From the NCBI GenBank assembly GCA_024734495.1, contig JALMQS010000070.1, positions 13,965,295 to 14,029,294 on the forward strand: a DNA stretch of 64,000 bases, written 5' to 3'. Numbering within the stretch: position 1 is the stretch's first letter; the number at the start of each line of letters is the position of its first letter. The notes under the pieces were generated by a model. That model saw only the letters and a list, made by a program, of their open reading frames with translations. It did no database searches and was not told where the DNA came from. Source of the stretch: Forficula auricularia (lineage: Eukaryota; Arthropoda; Insecta; Dermaptera; Forficulidae). The translations under genes and the position numbers were made by a program. Shown piece after piece: positions 34,076-45,595 of the stretch.

Positions 34076-34420
34076 GTTAAATCCCGCAAACATTTCTTTA
34101 TAAATATAATTGTTTATCTACCCAATTTAAATGAAATTATATAAAAATAATAAAAATAAATAAGTACATTTCATTCGGTTAAATCCCGCAAACATTTCTT
34201 TATAAAAATAATTGTTTACCTACCTAATTTAAGTGAAATTATATAAAAATAATAAAAATAAATAAGTACATTTCATTCTGTTAAATCCCGCAAACATTTC
34301 TTTATAAAAATAATTGTTTACCTACCTAATTTAAGTGAAATTATATAAAAATAATAAAAATAAATAAGTACATTTCATTCTGTTAAATCCCGCAAACATT
34401 TCTTTATAAAAATAATTAAG
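34076..34420 (+). repeat. Tandem repeat, 102-bp period, 3.3 copies
   Basis: gttaaatcccgcaaacattt starts at 34076, 34178, 34280 and 34382, an exact 102-bp spacing. Copies two and three are nearly identical, and the fourth is partial. Very AT-rich inside. Confidence 0.95.
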
Positions 34421-34447
34421 ATTAAAAGTAAAAAAAAAATTATATTT

Positions 34448-34581
34448 AAAAAAACTAAAAAACATGCTTCTAAAAAGTACAAAATAATGTAATACTTAAT
34501 CAAAAAGCGTGGGGCACTTTGTCGAAATTAATTAAAAGTTTACTTTAAGTACTTTTTAGAAGCATGTTTTTTAGTTTTTTT
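34448..34581. repeat. 33-bp perfect inverted repeat
   Basis: 34448-34480 (ends ctaaaaagtac) and 34549-34581 (starts gtactttttag) are exact complements around a 68-base spacer. Directly follows the 102-bp array. No target duplication was recognised. Confidence 0.85.
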
Positions 34582-34749
34582 TAAAATATAATATATTTTT
34601 TCTCTATAAATTAAAAATACTATTATCAGCTAATATAATTGTATATTATTATTGTATTATGTATTATATATTAGCCAAATCAGGCCAGGCTACAAGGACA
34701 GTGCAGCGGATGCAAAGCATCCGGACCCGTGCTGCATAAGAGCTCCAGA

Positions 34750-35060
34750 ACAAAGATTTCTTTTACTTTCACTTTATTTTAAATGTGAATGAAACCAAGG
34801 AGGGTACACCAAGAAGATGCAGCCATGAGAGACCCCTGCTGGAAATCTTAGGTCTGTTCGCCCGGGTCTTGAAGGTTTGAAGATTTTTAGGAAGGTTTTT
34901 AGTGAGCGTTCCAGTTTCTTGAAGTCAATGGGATAAATGTAATGGCAAATAAAGTGGTTCTACACATTTTTCCAATTTAATCGCAAAAGGGTTTCGCGAG
35001 TCAACGAATCTCTTGCCACGAGCAAATCAGGCTTTGGGGGGAATTATTGATTTTAACTTA
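34750..35060 (-). pseudogene. CR1-group LINE 3' end, second diverged copy
   Basis: Aligns with 32770-33065 in the same orientation (shared landmarks: acaccaa-aa-tgca, gagcg-gttccag-ct, tttttccaattt, aat-ggctttgggggg). Non-coding now through many indels. Confidence 0.75.
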
Positions 35061-35183
35061 TTGCTAAAATTTTATTTATTGTGAGTATATCAATAAATAC
35101 AAATCTTTTATAAAAATAATCTTCCATTAAACGTTTGAAGATTGTTTTTATTAAAGATTTGATTTTAAATTATTTATTATAAT

Positions 35184-35550
35184 CAAGGGCGGATCCAGGA
35201 ATTTTTTATGGGGGGGGGGGAGAATGTATATAAGATCTACTTTTTATCTCGAAAGTGTGTCGCGATCGAATTGTCCAAGCGGGGGGGGGGGGGGGATCAG
35301 AGACGCCCCCCCACACACACATATAGAACTTTATTTTCAATTTTTAAAAAATAAATGTTTTTTTTTACAAATTTCATATCTCATATTTTAAGTTCATTAA
35401 AATAAAATCAACAAATTGTTATAAATTCCTGTCGATTTGGCCGCCGTTTTTTGGCCTCTGCGTGCGACTCACGTGTTGCACTCCCGCCAGGCACGGGCCT
35501 CTATGGGAGGGGGGCGGTCGCCCCTCCGCCCCCCCCTGAATCCGCCCTTG
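35184..35550. mobile_element. hAT-type MITE with G-tracts
   Basis: 367 bp with terminal inverted repeats CAAGGGCGGATCCAGG / CCTGAATCCGCCCTTG and 8-bp flanks attataat (35176-35183) and attaaaat (35551-35558), one mismatch. An 8-bp duplication fits hAT. Contains G11 at 35210-35220 and G15 at 35281-35295. Confidence 0.75.
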
Positions 35551-36036
35551 ATTAAAATATATCCTTACATTTACTTTATTTCGAAGGTAGGTAAGTATTG
35601 GATTCAATAGAAAATTTTCATTTTTTTTGGCTTACCAAAAAAAATTGTTTTTAAATTGTTGTTATTCCGATTTTTCTACTATAACGCAAGACGAATATTC
35701 GTATAAGGTTCATTCTTCTCCCAAAATTTCCTCCTTTTTTTTTTTTTTTTATTAAATTGAAATTATTTTGAAACAACTTTAGTGCACATTAGTGACAAGA
35801 TTTTCATCTTTTTAGCTTTTTTTAAACTGGATATGCTGAGGATAAAAGGCCTAAATACTAATCGATTCTCTGTTTTAGAATTACGAACATTTTGGCATCA
35901 AAACTAACTTTCCTCGAGCTTTTATTCTATTTATAGAGGATATCTGAATCCAGACAAATAGACGTACAGATAAATAAAGAGTTACTTGAAAATTATTTTT
36001 CTTCACATTTCAAGACATTTTTAAACACAATATAAG
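35551..36036. other. AT-rich, nothing recognised
   Basis: No coding signal; a long T-run at 35731-35750. Confidence 0.5.
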
Positions 36037-36592
36037 AAGGTAAAAGCACCAGTAGTTGGCCATTTGCTTGAAAAGTGTAAAAAATAAGACTCCTAATGCG
36101 TATTCAACTTTCACAAAATCGCTATATATAGCTTAAAACAACGTATTAAAACAACAACAAAAAATAAAGCAATATCCTGAAAAAATAAATTAATGACTGT
36201 TTTCTTTATTTTAATAAATGAGAAAATTATTTGTTCACCTATGGAATTTCTCATTAGACGTCTTTTGATTGTTTAAACAAAATTTTTCTCATTTTTTAAA
36301 GCAATATATGTTTATATTAAAACTTTTTGGATGGGCAACTACTGGGTGGCCAACTACTCAATCTTTCGATTTCCTAGGTGGCCAGCTACTGGTGCAAAAA
36401 GGTACCTTAGAAAAAATTAATTCCTCTTTGTGTGGTTCATTATTCTAAAATGAAAGTTTTTTCTCCTTAATTAAGAAGAACCATTTCATGGTTTTTTGCA
36501 TTTATAACAGGGTTCAATTTAAGATTTAAGCTTTAGCAAGAGAAAGATGGAGAAATTTGCCTTAAGTGGCCAACTACTGGTGCTTTTACCTT
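36037..36592. mobile_element. MITE-like element with subterminal repeats
   Basis: Terminal inverted repeats of about 26 bp: aaggtaaaagcaccagtagt at 36037 and its complement ending at 36592. Additional inner copies of ggccaactactgg/ggccagctactgg at about 36350 and 36381. No clear target duplication, so the class is unknown. Confidence 0.75.
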
Positions 36593-37542
36593 AATGGTGA
36601 AAAAATTGAAAATTTCCCAGTGAATTTAATACTTCGGCTTTTATCTGTCTAGTAAGTAAATAGTAATTCGAGTTTTAAAAACAATCATGAAGACTACTTA
36701 GACGAGTGATTTTGCTTACACAAGGGAAAGAGATTCTCTAGGAAGAGATAATAAAAAGTTGAGTGTCAAAAGATAAGTCAGATACCTAAAGGTAAAATGC
36801 CATTCGGACTTAAATTTAACATTCAATGACATTTAATCATTTTATTTTATTTTTATTTTTTTATTTTTTAGGGGGGGGGGGAATACTGACTATTTTTAGG
36901 GGGAATACTCACTATTTTTAGGGGGAATACTCACTATTTATTTTTTCTTTCTTTGGTGTACAGGATCAAAAAGTTTGTAGACCGTTGACCTAGGCGTTAA
37001 TAACAGGTGTTTAGCGAAAACACAGGGGCACCACTAGTATCCAAATGTTAACGCCCTTCTTCACTAGCTCATGTCTAGTGAAAGGTTACCATTGTTTTTA
37101 TCTTTTCTTCATAATATTATGTTCACCAATACCTTTGAGGCCATTTGATTCAATTATTAATGGGTCTATTGATTTTACTTTGACCTCAATATTGAAGTAT
37201 ATAAGGCAAATTAAATATATTCTATATATATATAATGATGACTCAGAATTATACATAGAGATATATATATTATCATCACGTGACCAGTTGTTCTTGATCG
37301 ATCCATGTTCCTGTGGGAGTCAGTGTCACTTTGAAAATTCTATTAAAAGAGAAAAGATAAACTCGAAATCATTCATCAAAGCCTAAAACTGGATTCGTTT
37401 ATTAAAATTTAAAAATCTATTCGTTTATTATAATAATAAAGTAAGAGACTTTTTGATATTAATTAGTAAAATATTTTTAAAATAACTAAATAAATAAATT
37501 TATCAAATGAAACGGCGAAAATTTTTTCGAAATCAAATTGTA
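36593..37542. other. No gene; 24-bp microsatellite at 36868-36945
   Basis: A run of ten Gs is followed by three units of ggggaatactcactattttta-like sequence. The 113-codon reading frame at 37045-37386 has no recognisable domain or codon signature and is treated as chance. Confidence 0.5.
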
Positions 37543-37880
37543 TAAATAATATTATCAGAGCCCAAGTGGACAAAAATAATACAATTTCTGCTAATGCTTC
37601 AATGGCTGTAGAGAACAATTTATAATTAATTAAAATTATTAAAAAGAGCATATTATGAATATGTACACTTGTCCAAAATCAAATAGTGAATATAAGGTCG
37701 TAAAAAGTTCTGTATTTTGGGGTTTCAAACTTCAGTACTTCTGATTGAAAAATGAAGAAAATAATAAAAAAAAAAATAGAATTGTTATTCAAACAGTTGT
37801 AGTACGTTTTTAAACTTTTTCGCTATACTCAACTTGCTTGTTAAAATAAATTGTATAAATAATATTATCAGAAATAACTT
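37543..37880 (+). repeat. Direct repeat R-C, copy 1
   Basis: Matches 38865-39190 (gcccaa-tgga, tacaatttctgctaatgctt, atagtgaatataaggtcgta, caaacagttgtagt). The two copies bracket the Penelope-like element. Related partial copies at 39105-39450, 41095-41455 and 41505-41560. Confidence 0.8.
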
Positions 37881-37919
37881 TTAAGAAGTTCGGTGTTGGT
37901 TCTAGGTGAAAGAAACATT

Positions 37920-38865
37920 TTAATATAATATTAAAACTTGAGTAAGATACGAGGTAGGTTTCACAAAAAAGAAATAAAACAAAATTGAGTTTTGAATTCG
38001 ATATATTTCGGGGGTTATCATCAGGAGTCTAAGAAAACTGATTATATATTGGAAAAATAGTTTTACAAGTAACAATTTAAATTTTTTTTTAAATGTATGT
38101 GGTGAGGGGAAAGTAGGGGGAAGAGGAGAAGTTGTTCTAAGAATTAATATTTTCTATTGAGATTTGAACTGGCTGAAAGGAAGCTATACCTGCTATTATA
38201 ATAACGAATGGACAAGTACCTGAGAAGGTACAACTAGAAAGGTACATGAGAGAGTACAATTACCCTAGTATATTCAATGTGCGAACAATGGAAGGAATGT
38301 TTAGTTAATTTATTATAATATATAATCAATAATTGTATTTTTATACACTTCCAATTGATTATTTAAAATATTTGAATTATTAGAGAGGGCTATTTTTATT
38401 TCGGTGGATTCTAAGAGATCCAATTTAAGGCATTTTCTTTCGAAATGAATGGAGATAGGGTTATTATTAGAGGTTGAATGGTTGAATTCATGTAAGTGAA
38501 TTGCGAAGGCTGAGGTTGAATCTAAATTAATGTTATCGGATTTATTGAGATGATTAAGAGCTCTTACATGCTCGGAGTAACGTATTTTGAAGAGCGGCCT
38601 ATCTAAAATATAAAAATGCCCTATATAAAAAGCATCACAATCTTGACAAGTTAATTTATACACTCCTGATTTGTCTAATTCATCAATTTTGTCTATTTTA
38701 TTGTTAATTAATTGGGAGCCTAAATTGTTGTTGTTGTATAAAGCAGGAGTGATTCCATATGATCTAAGGGTATAAGCTAATGGAGATTCAAAACTCAATT
38801 TTGTTTTATTTCTTTTTGTGAAACCTACCTCGTATCTTACTCAAGTTTTATTATTATAATATATA
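37920..38865 (-). mobile_element. Penelope-like element remnant
   Basis: About 65-bp terminal inverted repeats: 37933-37998 and 38787-38851, identical except one indel. Near the left end the minus strand has CTCCTGATGATAACCCCCGAAATATAT, the PLE-type hammerhead-like motif, decayed. Contains the GIY-YIG frame at 38313-38798. The reverse transcriptase is missing. Confidence 0.85.
38313..38798 (-). CDS. Penelope-like GIY-YIG endonuclease, partial
   Basis: 161-codon frame. The nuclease core GVYKLTCQDCDAFYIG is at residues about 45-60, with the Cys pair (CQDC) between the GIY-like GVY and the YIG, a hallmark of Penelope-like endonucleases. It is followed by RYSEHVRALNHL (catalytic Arg/Glu-His region) and SAFAIHLHEFNHS, both family blocks. 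The usual YIGQTGR turn is altered to YIGHFYILDR, so activity is doubtful. In intact PLEs this domain follows a reverse transcriptase and nicks target DNA; here it stands alone between terminal inverted repeats, so it is a remnant even though the frame is open to its stop. Confidence 0.85.
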   Translation of the reverse strand: MSFESPLAYTLRSYGITPALYNNNNLGSQLINNKIDKIDELDKSGVYKLTCQDCDAFYIGHFYILDRPLFKIRYSEHVRALNHLNKSDNINLDSTSAFAIHLHEFNHSTSNNNPISIHFERKCLKLDLLESTEIKIALSNNSNILNNQLEVYKNTIIDYIL

Positions 38866-39450
38866 AAATATTATCAGAGCCCAACTGGAAAATAATACAA
38901 TTTCTGCTAATGCTTCAATGGCGTAGAGAACAATTTATAATTTCCAAAAGAAATTGATTAAAATTATTAAAAAGAGTATATTATGAAAATGTGCAAAATT
39001 GCGCAAAATAAAATAGTGAATATAAGGTCGTAAAAAGTTCTGTATTTCGGGCTTTTAAACTACAGTACTTCTGATTGAAAAATGAAGAAAATTATAAAAA
39101 AAAAATCGAATTCTTATTCAAACAGTTGTAGTCATTGAGCTAAAATTTAGTACCTACACAAGTAAGTATTTACGTCTTAACTTGCTTGTTAAAATAATTT
39201 GCAAACAAAACATTTCAAAATCATCAAAATTTGCGAAAATCGTACCTACTAAAGTTTTCATTTTTTCCTATAATTTTATCAAATATCTTTTAAAAATAAA
39301 CATAAAGTAATTAGATATATATTATAATAAAAATACGTATATTATAAAATATGTAAAATATTTTTTGTTATAATAATACGTATTATAATAATTATACTTC
39401 TTTTTAGTAAATCATTATCTTTCATTATTTAATTTAAAGATTACCAAATT
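38865..39450 (+). repeat. Direct repeat R-C, copy 2 with extension
   Basis: 38865-39190 repeats 37543-37880; 39105-39450 is repeated again at 41095-41455 (aacttgcttgttaaaataat, atacgtattataataattat, atcattatctttcattattt). Confidence 0.75.
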
Positions 39451-40719
39451 GTTTTACTTATTTTTCTTCAAATATTGACCAAGGACATTCTTTAAAAATC
39501 CATTTATTTTCGGGATATCTTAGACCAGAATTATGGACGTGCTGCTTCAAGGCTTAATGCGGCCTCTCCCATGTATTATAACTGCATCTTTTTGAATGAA
39601 TCCAAATTATTTATATTTTTATATATTATATGATTTTGCTCTTTTCACTTGATATACCAGATAGGTAGACGCAGCGTACTTTGTCTTGAAAAAGTTTTCA
39701 CTTTTTCTTCCAATTAATATTTATAAAAATAACTAATGTGTTGATGAACATAATTAAATTTGATTTACATTTTTGTTCAATTTTTGAACTAGTAGAGTAC
39801 CTACATACCTACATAGTAGTTAGATTTGTTTTACAAAATAGGATATATTTTGTAGTGTAACTAATTAAAGTTTCTTGAGTGTGACCTTATGGCCTTCATC
39901 TAATTTAATACGCCCTTCTTTCATGAATTAGAGGAAAAAGTAAAACTTTTTCAAGACTCGGTCTGCGATTTGCAGTTTCGGTGAATTAATAATTTTAATT
40001 GATACAAATATCTGAATCTGATATTCATTTCGATTTAATATTTTCTTACTTAAATTCAAAAAGAGGCCGTTCCTAGTATGAGAAAAATTAAGAAATTAAT
40101 CTCTATTAGTCTGGAACGGATCCGGACTTGTATTAGGCATCCTTGCAATGTCTTAGCTCTAAAGGAAGAGAGATCATTCTATCCACGCCCTTTTTAGTAA
40201 TTTTCCTCGATTAGATTCTAATGAAAGTATCGCTCAGCTGCACATTTATCAAGTAACAAAAAAGTGAACAGTTATTTATGCTATTCTTCTTCAAGTGGCA
40301 TTCTCAATCAATCGTTGGCGATTACTATGGAGAGTATCCTCTCTATTATAATTTTCCAGGGAGAAATTTTCCACAGGGGTGGTTTCCCGTTGACTTCACC
40401 TGGAATTAGAACCAGAGATTGTCAGTTCCTGGAGTTCCCTATTTATTCTATAGACCCCCTTATAAGTATAATTAATAATAAACTTAAATATAAATTGTTC
40501 ATTTATGCCTATATATTAACATCGCCAATCGTCAATGAAATCATTCAACAAATGTTCGAACCAGAAGTTTTAAAGCTAGAGAACCCAAAATCTAATCAGT
40601 TCTCCGCATTGGAAATATAATTTAATATAATATTTTGACACAAGAACGAACTTTCTAATACTTTTTGCTCCTAAGTTATCGTGGGTACCTGAATCCAGAC
40701 ACACAAACAGACAGACCGA
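39451..40719. other. No gene recognised
   Basis: The 118-codon frame at 40264-40620 shows no known domain and overlaps repeat-like text (ccagaagttttaaagctaga also resembles 24880-24900). Treated as chance. Confidence 0.4.
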
Positions 40720-40849
40720 CGCAAAGGCAGAAAAAATCTTCATCTCTTATATTTAATACTAATTGACTCTGTTAAATTTAATACCAACTGACAACCCTCC
40801 CTCCGCCCATTTTGGGTGGGTAATTTTTTCATTTTTAGTTTTCTAGGGG

Positions 40850-41090
40850 TCTGTACATACGTACTAACATACATTTTGACAAAACAATTATTATCTCGAA
40901 ACATATAATTTTTTCGATGTTCACTTATTAAGGCTTTTTTGTAGATCAAAACGCCATGGTTTCGCTCAATTTTTTTAATCAAAATAGTTTCAGCCGTTTT
41001 TGAGATATTTCGAAAAAAAGAAGGAAAAAAAACACTTTTTTCATGCACGATTACAATACTTGACCATACCCTGTATGGTAAAGTAAAAAC
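40850..41090 (-). repeat. Family R-A fragment
   Basis: Ends ttgaccataccctgtatggtaaag at 41060-41085; matches the end of 31610-32295. Further scraps at 41455-41510 and 41580-41640. Confidence 0.75.
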
Positions 41091-41094
41091 CGAA

Positions 41095-41640
41095 TTGTAA
41101 TTCAAACAGTTGTAGTCATTGAAATAAAATTTAGTATGTATTTACGTTTTTCAACTACATTTTCGCTATGTCTTAACTTGCTTGTTAAAATAATTTGCTA
41201 ACAAAAAATTTCAAAAATCACCAAAATTTTCGAAAATCGTACTAGTTAAAGTTTTCACATTTTCCTATAATTTTATAAAATATCTTTTAAAAATAAATAT
41301 AAAGTAATTAGATATATATATATTATAATAAACATATGAATTGAACCTATTTAAAATATAAAAATTTGTTATAATAATACGTATTATAATAATTATACTT
41401 CTTTTTAGTAGATCATTATCTTTCATTATTTAATTTCAAGATTACCAAATTTTTCATGCAAGATTACAATACTTGACCATACCCTGTATAGTAAAGTAAA
41501 AATCGAATTGTTATTCAAACAGTTGTAGTCATTGAAATAAAATTTAGTATGTATTTACGTATTTCGAAAAAACGAAGGAAAAAAAAACACTTTTTTCATG
41601 CACAATTACAATACTTGACTATACACTGTATAGTAAAGTA
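41095..41640 (+). repeat. Repeat R-C copies 3 and 4
   Basis: 41095-41455 repeats 39105-39450; 41505-41560 repeats its beginning again after an R-A scrap, a tandem-like arrangement. Confidence 0.7.
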
Positions 41641-42395
41641 AAAATTGAAAATTTTTCATCGAATTCACTACTAGGTTCGCCCGGCAAGTAATAAAAGTTC
41701 CCGGTCCCAGTCCCAGAAGCCAGACTAGAGTGGATCAATCGATTTGCAATATATATTTTGGTTTGTGTGTGTCGTTGCGTGAGTCTGTTGTGAATGGCTG
41801 ATCGAGAAAGGAAAAGAGATGTTAATAAAACACCGAGGTACAATAAATGAATGACTCATAGGTACAACTCTGTAGGTGAGTCATTTTCGAATCCATTTCT
41901 TTAAAGGAAGGATATTTAAAAACCAACATTTGGAGAGAGAAAAAAGAGCCTTTTAAAAATGTCAACATATCTCGTCGAATGCATAATATTTACTACTAAT
42001 ATTATAACATGAATGACATCAGAATCTATTTTAAGACTCTTTGGTTACATACAAGGCAATGGTTTGTCTGATTCTTCGAAGGAAAACATTTAACTTGCTG
42101 ATGCATTAGCCGAGAACATTCATGAGTAATTGAGATTGTGTTTAGGGTACGAAACATTGACTTTTTCAAATGGGCTCTCTGCAGCTCGAGGGCCACGCCC
42201 TTATCAATTTAATCGGCATCCAGGGAGGGGGAGACTGAAGGGCTGCGCCCGAAATTTATTACCATAGATTGAGACACATACAAACAAACACAGATCTTAT
42301 ATAAAAACAAACAGAATATGTGTAATTTAACTTAAACATTTTGGAAGCGACGTTTCTCTTAATTGTAGAGACAATTTTAGAATTAAATTAGGTTG
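41641..42395. other. No gene recognised
   Basis: Mixed composition at 42170-42260 (GC-richer, gagggccacgcccttatcaa). No coding exon recognised. Confidence 0.4.
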
Positions 42396-42560
42396 GAGTT
42401 GGTGGTGTTTCACAAGGAGAAAAATTAAAATACAAAGATTTTTTTAGTTAACTCTATATATTTCGAGCTCTTAACTCATCGTCAGGAGAACATTGACTAA
42501 AGATAACATGATATTTTGAACAGAATTTATTTTAATTTTAATATGATGGACAGTTATTTA
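42396..42560. mobile_element. PLE-like arm fragment
   Basis: ggtgtttcacaaggagaaaa followed by ctatatatttcgagctctta and tcatcgtcaggag: the arm and reversed hammerhead-like motif seen at other PLE ends. The other arm was not found. Confidence 0.45.
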
Positions 42561-42897
42561 TGACTTAGTGTAAATATGAAAGAATTATCAGAAGGATGGG
42601 ATGGCTTTAGAGCCGAAAGAACAGATGTAGGGACAAAGGGCTGGAATAAAGAAAAGATATTTATACTTGGAAGTTGCCGAAAATTATGTATGTGCTATAA
42701 AGGAGGGCAATAAACTATGGAATGCAATGAGGGTGCATAGCGAAAATTTCATCTCTTATTTTCTATTTAAAAAAAAAAAAAAATTAAAATTAAAAATAAA
42801 CCCACCATACACTCTCATCGCACTCCAATTCAAATTACAATATCATTGATTAAGATGCCAATTATTGGTATTATGTTAAAATTTCTTTGCTTAAAAC

Positions 42898-43723
42898 ATA
42901 TAGTACCTGGAGGCACCGAGCGATGCTCGGTAACTTCTTCCTTCAGTTAAAACCTTTATTTTAATATTATTTTTAATTTAAAATTCTGATAAAAAAGCTC
43001 GATTTTTATTTGAGAGCCGTTTTCAAATTAAAAAAAATACAAATATATATAGTATTCGCCCACTGTACCCCCACCCCGCTTGACCCCACCCCCGAAACCT
43101 CGCCACTACCCCCGGATCCCCCACCACTACACCCCACCTCCTGCACCTGTTTTGATTCAACCATATGATTCATTTTTATTCATCCAATTGTTAATAAATA
43201 AAACCTATCAAAATGTGTTGTTTTTTCAGAAAATTGAGACCTGCTTATGCGAAATATATTTTTAAATAAATTCTTGATTATTTTTTATTCTATTAAATAA
43301 ATAAAGTTCTTTATAAAAACAATTATAAAACGTTTATTAATATTTCTAACGTTTATGGAGAACAAAATATGTTAAAATCCACAATCACAATACTTCTTCA
43401 AGGCCTTTTAGAACAATGAAATAAGGCAACCCATTGTCTGCCTGGGTACAAAAGGAAAAGGGAAACCTTTTTTAAAACCCTAAGAATGGAATTTGTCTAA
43501 CTGAGAATAATTAATTTGATTACGAAAAAACCCATCAAAAACAATTTTGTCGAAGATGATACCGTGACAGATCGAATTGTCACCCCAAAAACCCCCTAAC
43601 CCGTGAATTTTATCAAAATCGGTAGTCATTTTCAAAATATAACCAAGATACAAATATATAAACAAACAAATATATATACAAACAAATAAATATACAATTT
43701 TTGCTCGTTTAATAAGAGTAGAT
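42898..43723 (-). mobile_element. Helitron-like non-autonomous element, copy 1
   Basis: About 825 bp, near-identical to 51297-52123. Minus-strand 5' end tctactcttattaaacgagc; 3' end with the hairpin CCGAGCATCGCTCGG then tgcctccaggtacta. No inverted termini and no target duplication, consistent with Helitron or Helentron-type transposition. Internal C-rich tract (43070-43150) and gattttgataaaattcacgg block. No Rep/helicase sequence. Confidence 0.65.
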
Positions 43724-44233
43724 AAATTGCAATGGAAGTTGTTTGTTGAGAAAATACTAGGCTAAAATAGTAAATATCGGAAGATAAACCAAAGTATTTT
43801 TATATTTTTCAATCTAAGAATTAGAAAGCAAAGAAATGAAGGTGGCTGGCTGGTTTTTAAATGAGGTATATCGCGTCTGATCGTCTGTAGGTTGCAGGTA
43901 CAAGAGGAGTTTTTAAGGCGCGTTGGCGAACGGGTTGTCGTTGGTTGCACAAAGATAGTCAGTCCAAGGAAGCCAAGTTAGGACAACGCCTGTCATCGAC
44001 GCCAATGACGTCAGCCCCGGCGAAAACACCTAACTACCTATCTACCTACTACCTATCTACCTGCCTACACAGCCACAGAGCCAGGACATTCAAGAGATTT
44101 AAACACCTCCACTTGCGACCTAGACATTCGCTTTTCAAGCTTATACGTGTGATTCACAGCATGATAAAAAAAAACAACTAAATTATTTTAACAAAATAAA
44201 TAAACAAAATAGATATTGAACATTCAATTTAAT
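43724..44233. other. Single-copy, CpG-containing segment
   Basis: Not matched elsewhere in the window. Has ggcgcgttggcgaacgggtt, a perfect TGACGTCA (44006-44013) and a (CTAC/CTAT)n microsatellite at 44029-44068. Could be a promoter or first exon of an unseen gene; no coding frame is convincing. Confidence 0.35.
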
Positions 44234-44243
44234 TTCATTTTTG

Positions 44244-44431
44244 GGGGGTCGGGTAGGCTAGGCGGTAGCATGTCGGCCAGCTAACCAAGAGGACCCGAGT
44301 TCGAATCCGGCTCGAGGCATCCGGCTAAAATCTGACCCCCGAGGTAGAGACAAATTTAAAAATAAAAATAAATAGTATCGTAAATGGCTTATGGCTACCA
44401 TGGCCGAAAAAACAAAAAAAAAAAAAAAAAA
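44244..44431 (+). mobile_element. tRNA-derived SINE with target duplication
   Basis: 188 bp flanked by ttcatttttg (44234-44243, 44432-44441). A-box-like GGTAGGCTAGGCGGTAGC-type start and B-box GAGTTCGAATCC (about 44300), then a short body and a poly(A) of about 18. Unrelated in sequence to the SINE at 15935-16228. Confidence 0.85.
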
Positions 44432-44441
44432 TTCATTTTTG

Positions 44442-45595
44442 TTATTCAGCTCCATATTATAAATATTAGATATATGAATTTTTCAGAGAATGAGGATCAA
44501 TAATAAGTGCTATTTTTAACCAACTTCAAAAAAGGAGGAGGTTCTCAATTCGACTGATTTTTTGTCTATGTTACTCGATTTCTTCGCCAATTGTGAACCG
44601 ATTTTGATGATTTTTTTTGCATTAGGTTCAATATAGTTTCCGAGTGGCACCATATTAATTTGGTCAAGTTAGACACTGAAACGAGCAGAAGAAATTCATA
44701 ATAAATAAATAATATCAAATTTAGAGAAGGGAGGGGTCATCTTCACTTGCCACTTCATTTCTGGCGCCCATAGGTATATGTTCTTTTGTTTAGCTTTTAT
44801 AAAAACTTCTTAATTATTAATAAATATTTTTTAGAGTGAATTTAGAAACATACATAAAATATCAATTAATTTAAAAATAAATATTTTTTAAATTTCATTT
44901 TTTTAGGATCATAATTTTTTTCAGGGTGTTCGAGGAGTCAAAAACTTTTCTTTCTCTCTGATTTCATATTTAGAAATATATATTAATATGCTAAAATGTA
45001 CCTATTGTTCTTCAATGTATTATTAATACAATTATTTTTCAAAACAATCCTTAAATTTTTTATTTTGGAACTTTTCGAAAAAATGTTATTTTGCCAGTGT
45101 TTTGGATAAAAAAAAATTAAAAAAAAATGAATACTTATATTAATTAATTCAATATTCACATATTAAGTATTTTATAATTTTATTTTTTCATAGAAAATTG
45201 AACATCTATATTACGCTGACCCCTTTTTTCCCGGGAGAAGGGATCACTTCATGGATATTTGACTTTTTAAATTATTAAAATAATAAGAGTAAAATTCCAT
45301 AAATATTTTCGATTTCGATTCAACAAAATTTGATCACCCCTTATTTCCATTTATAATAGGATACATCCAAGAGGAGTCAATCTTGACTTATAAGTGTTTT
45401 GATTTCTTACTTACTTTTACATTTAACAAATTAAAATAAATGTGTCCGTTTTATAAGCACTACGTTATGCCGGAGTCCGAATCTAGGACCTATACATTGT
45501 AATTACACCCCAAGGCTTGATAAAAATTTCTTCCAATTTTTGGTGTTGTAATTAATTGAGAAGTACTTAAGTGTACTTATGAATAATATAAAACT
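44442..45595. other. AT-rich, nothing recognised
   Basis: aaaaaaggaggaggttctca near 44531 and cgattttgatgattttttttgc are Helitron-like internal style, but no ends are seen. Confidence 0.4.

Noticed and set aside
29854..34420. Regular repeats as a possible CRISPR array
   Set aside because: Units are 119 and 102 bp direct tandem repeats with no short-repeat/unique-spacer structure, in a eukaryotic context.
37045..37386. 113-codon open frame
   Set aside because: No domain, AT-driven composition, overlaps an AT microsatellite.
40264..40620. 118-codon open frame
   Set aside because: No recognisable domain and partly made of repeat sequence shared with 24880-24900.
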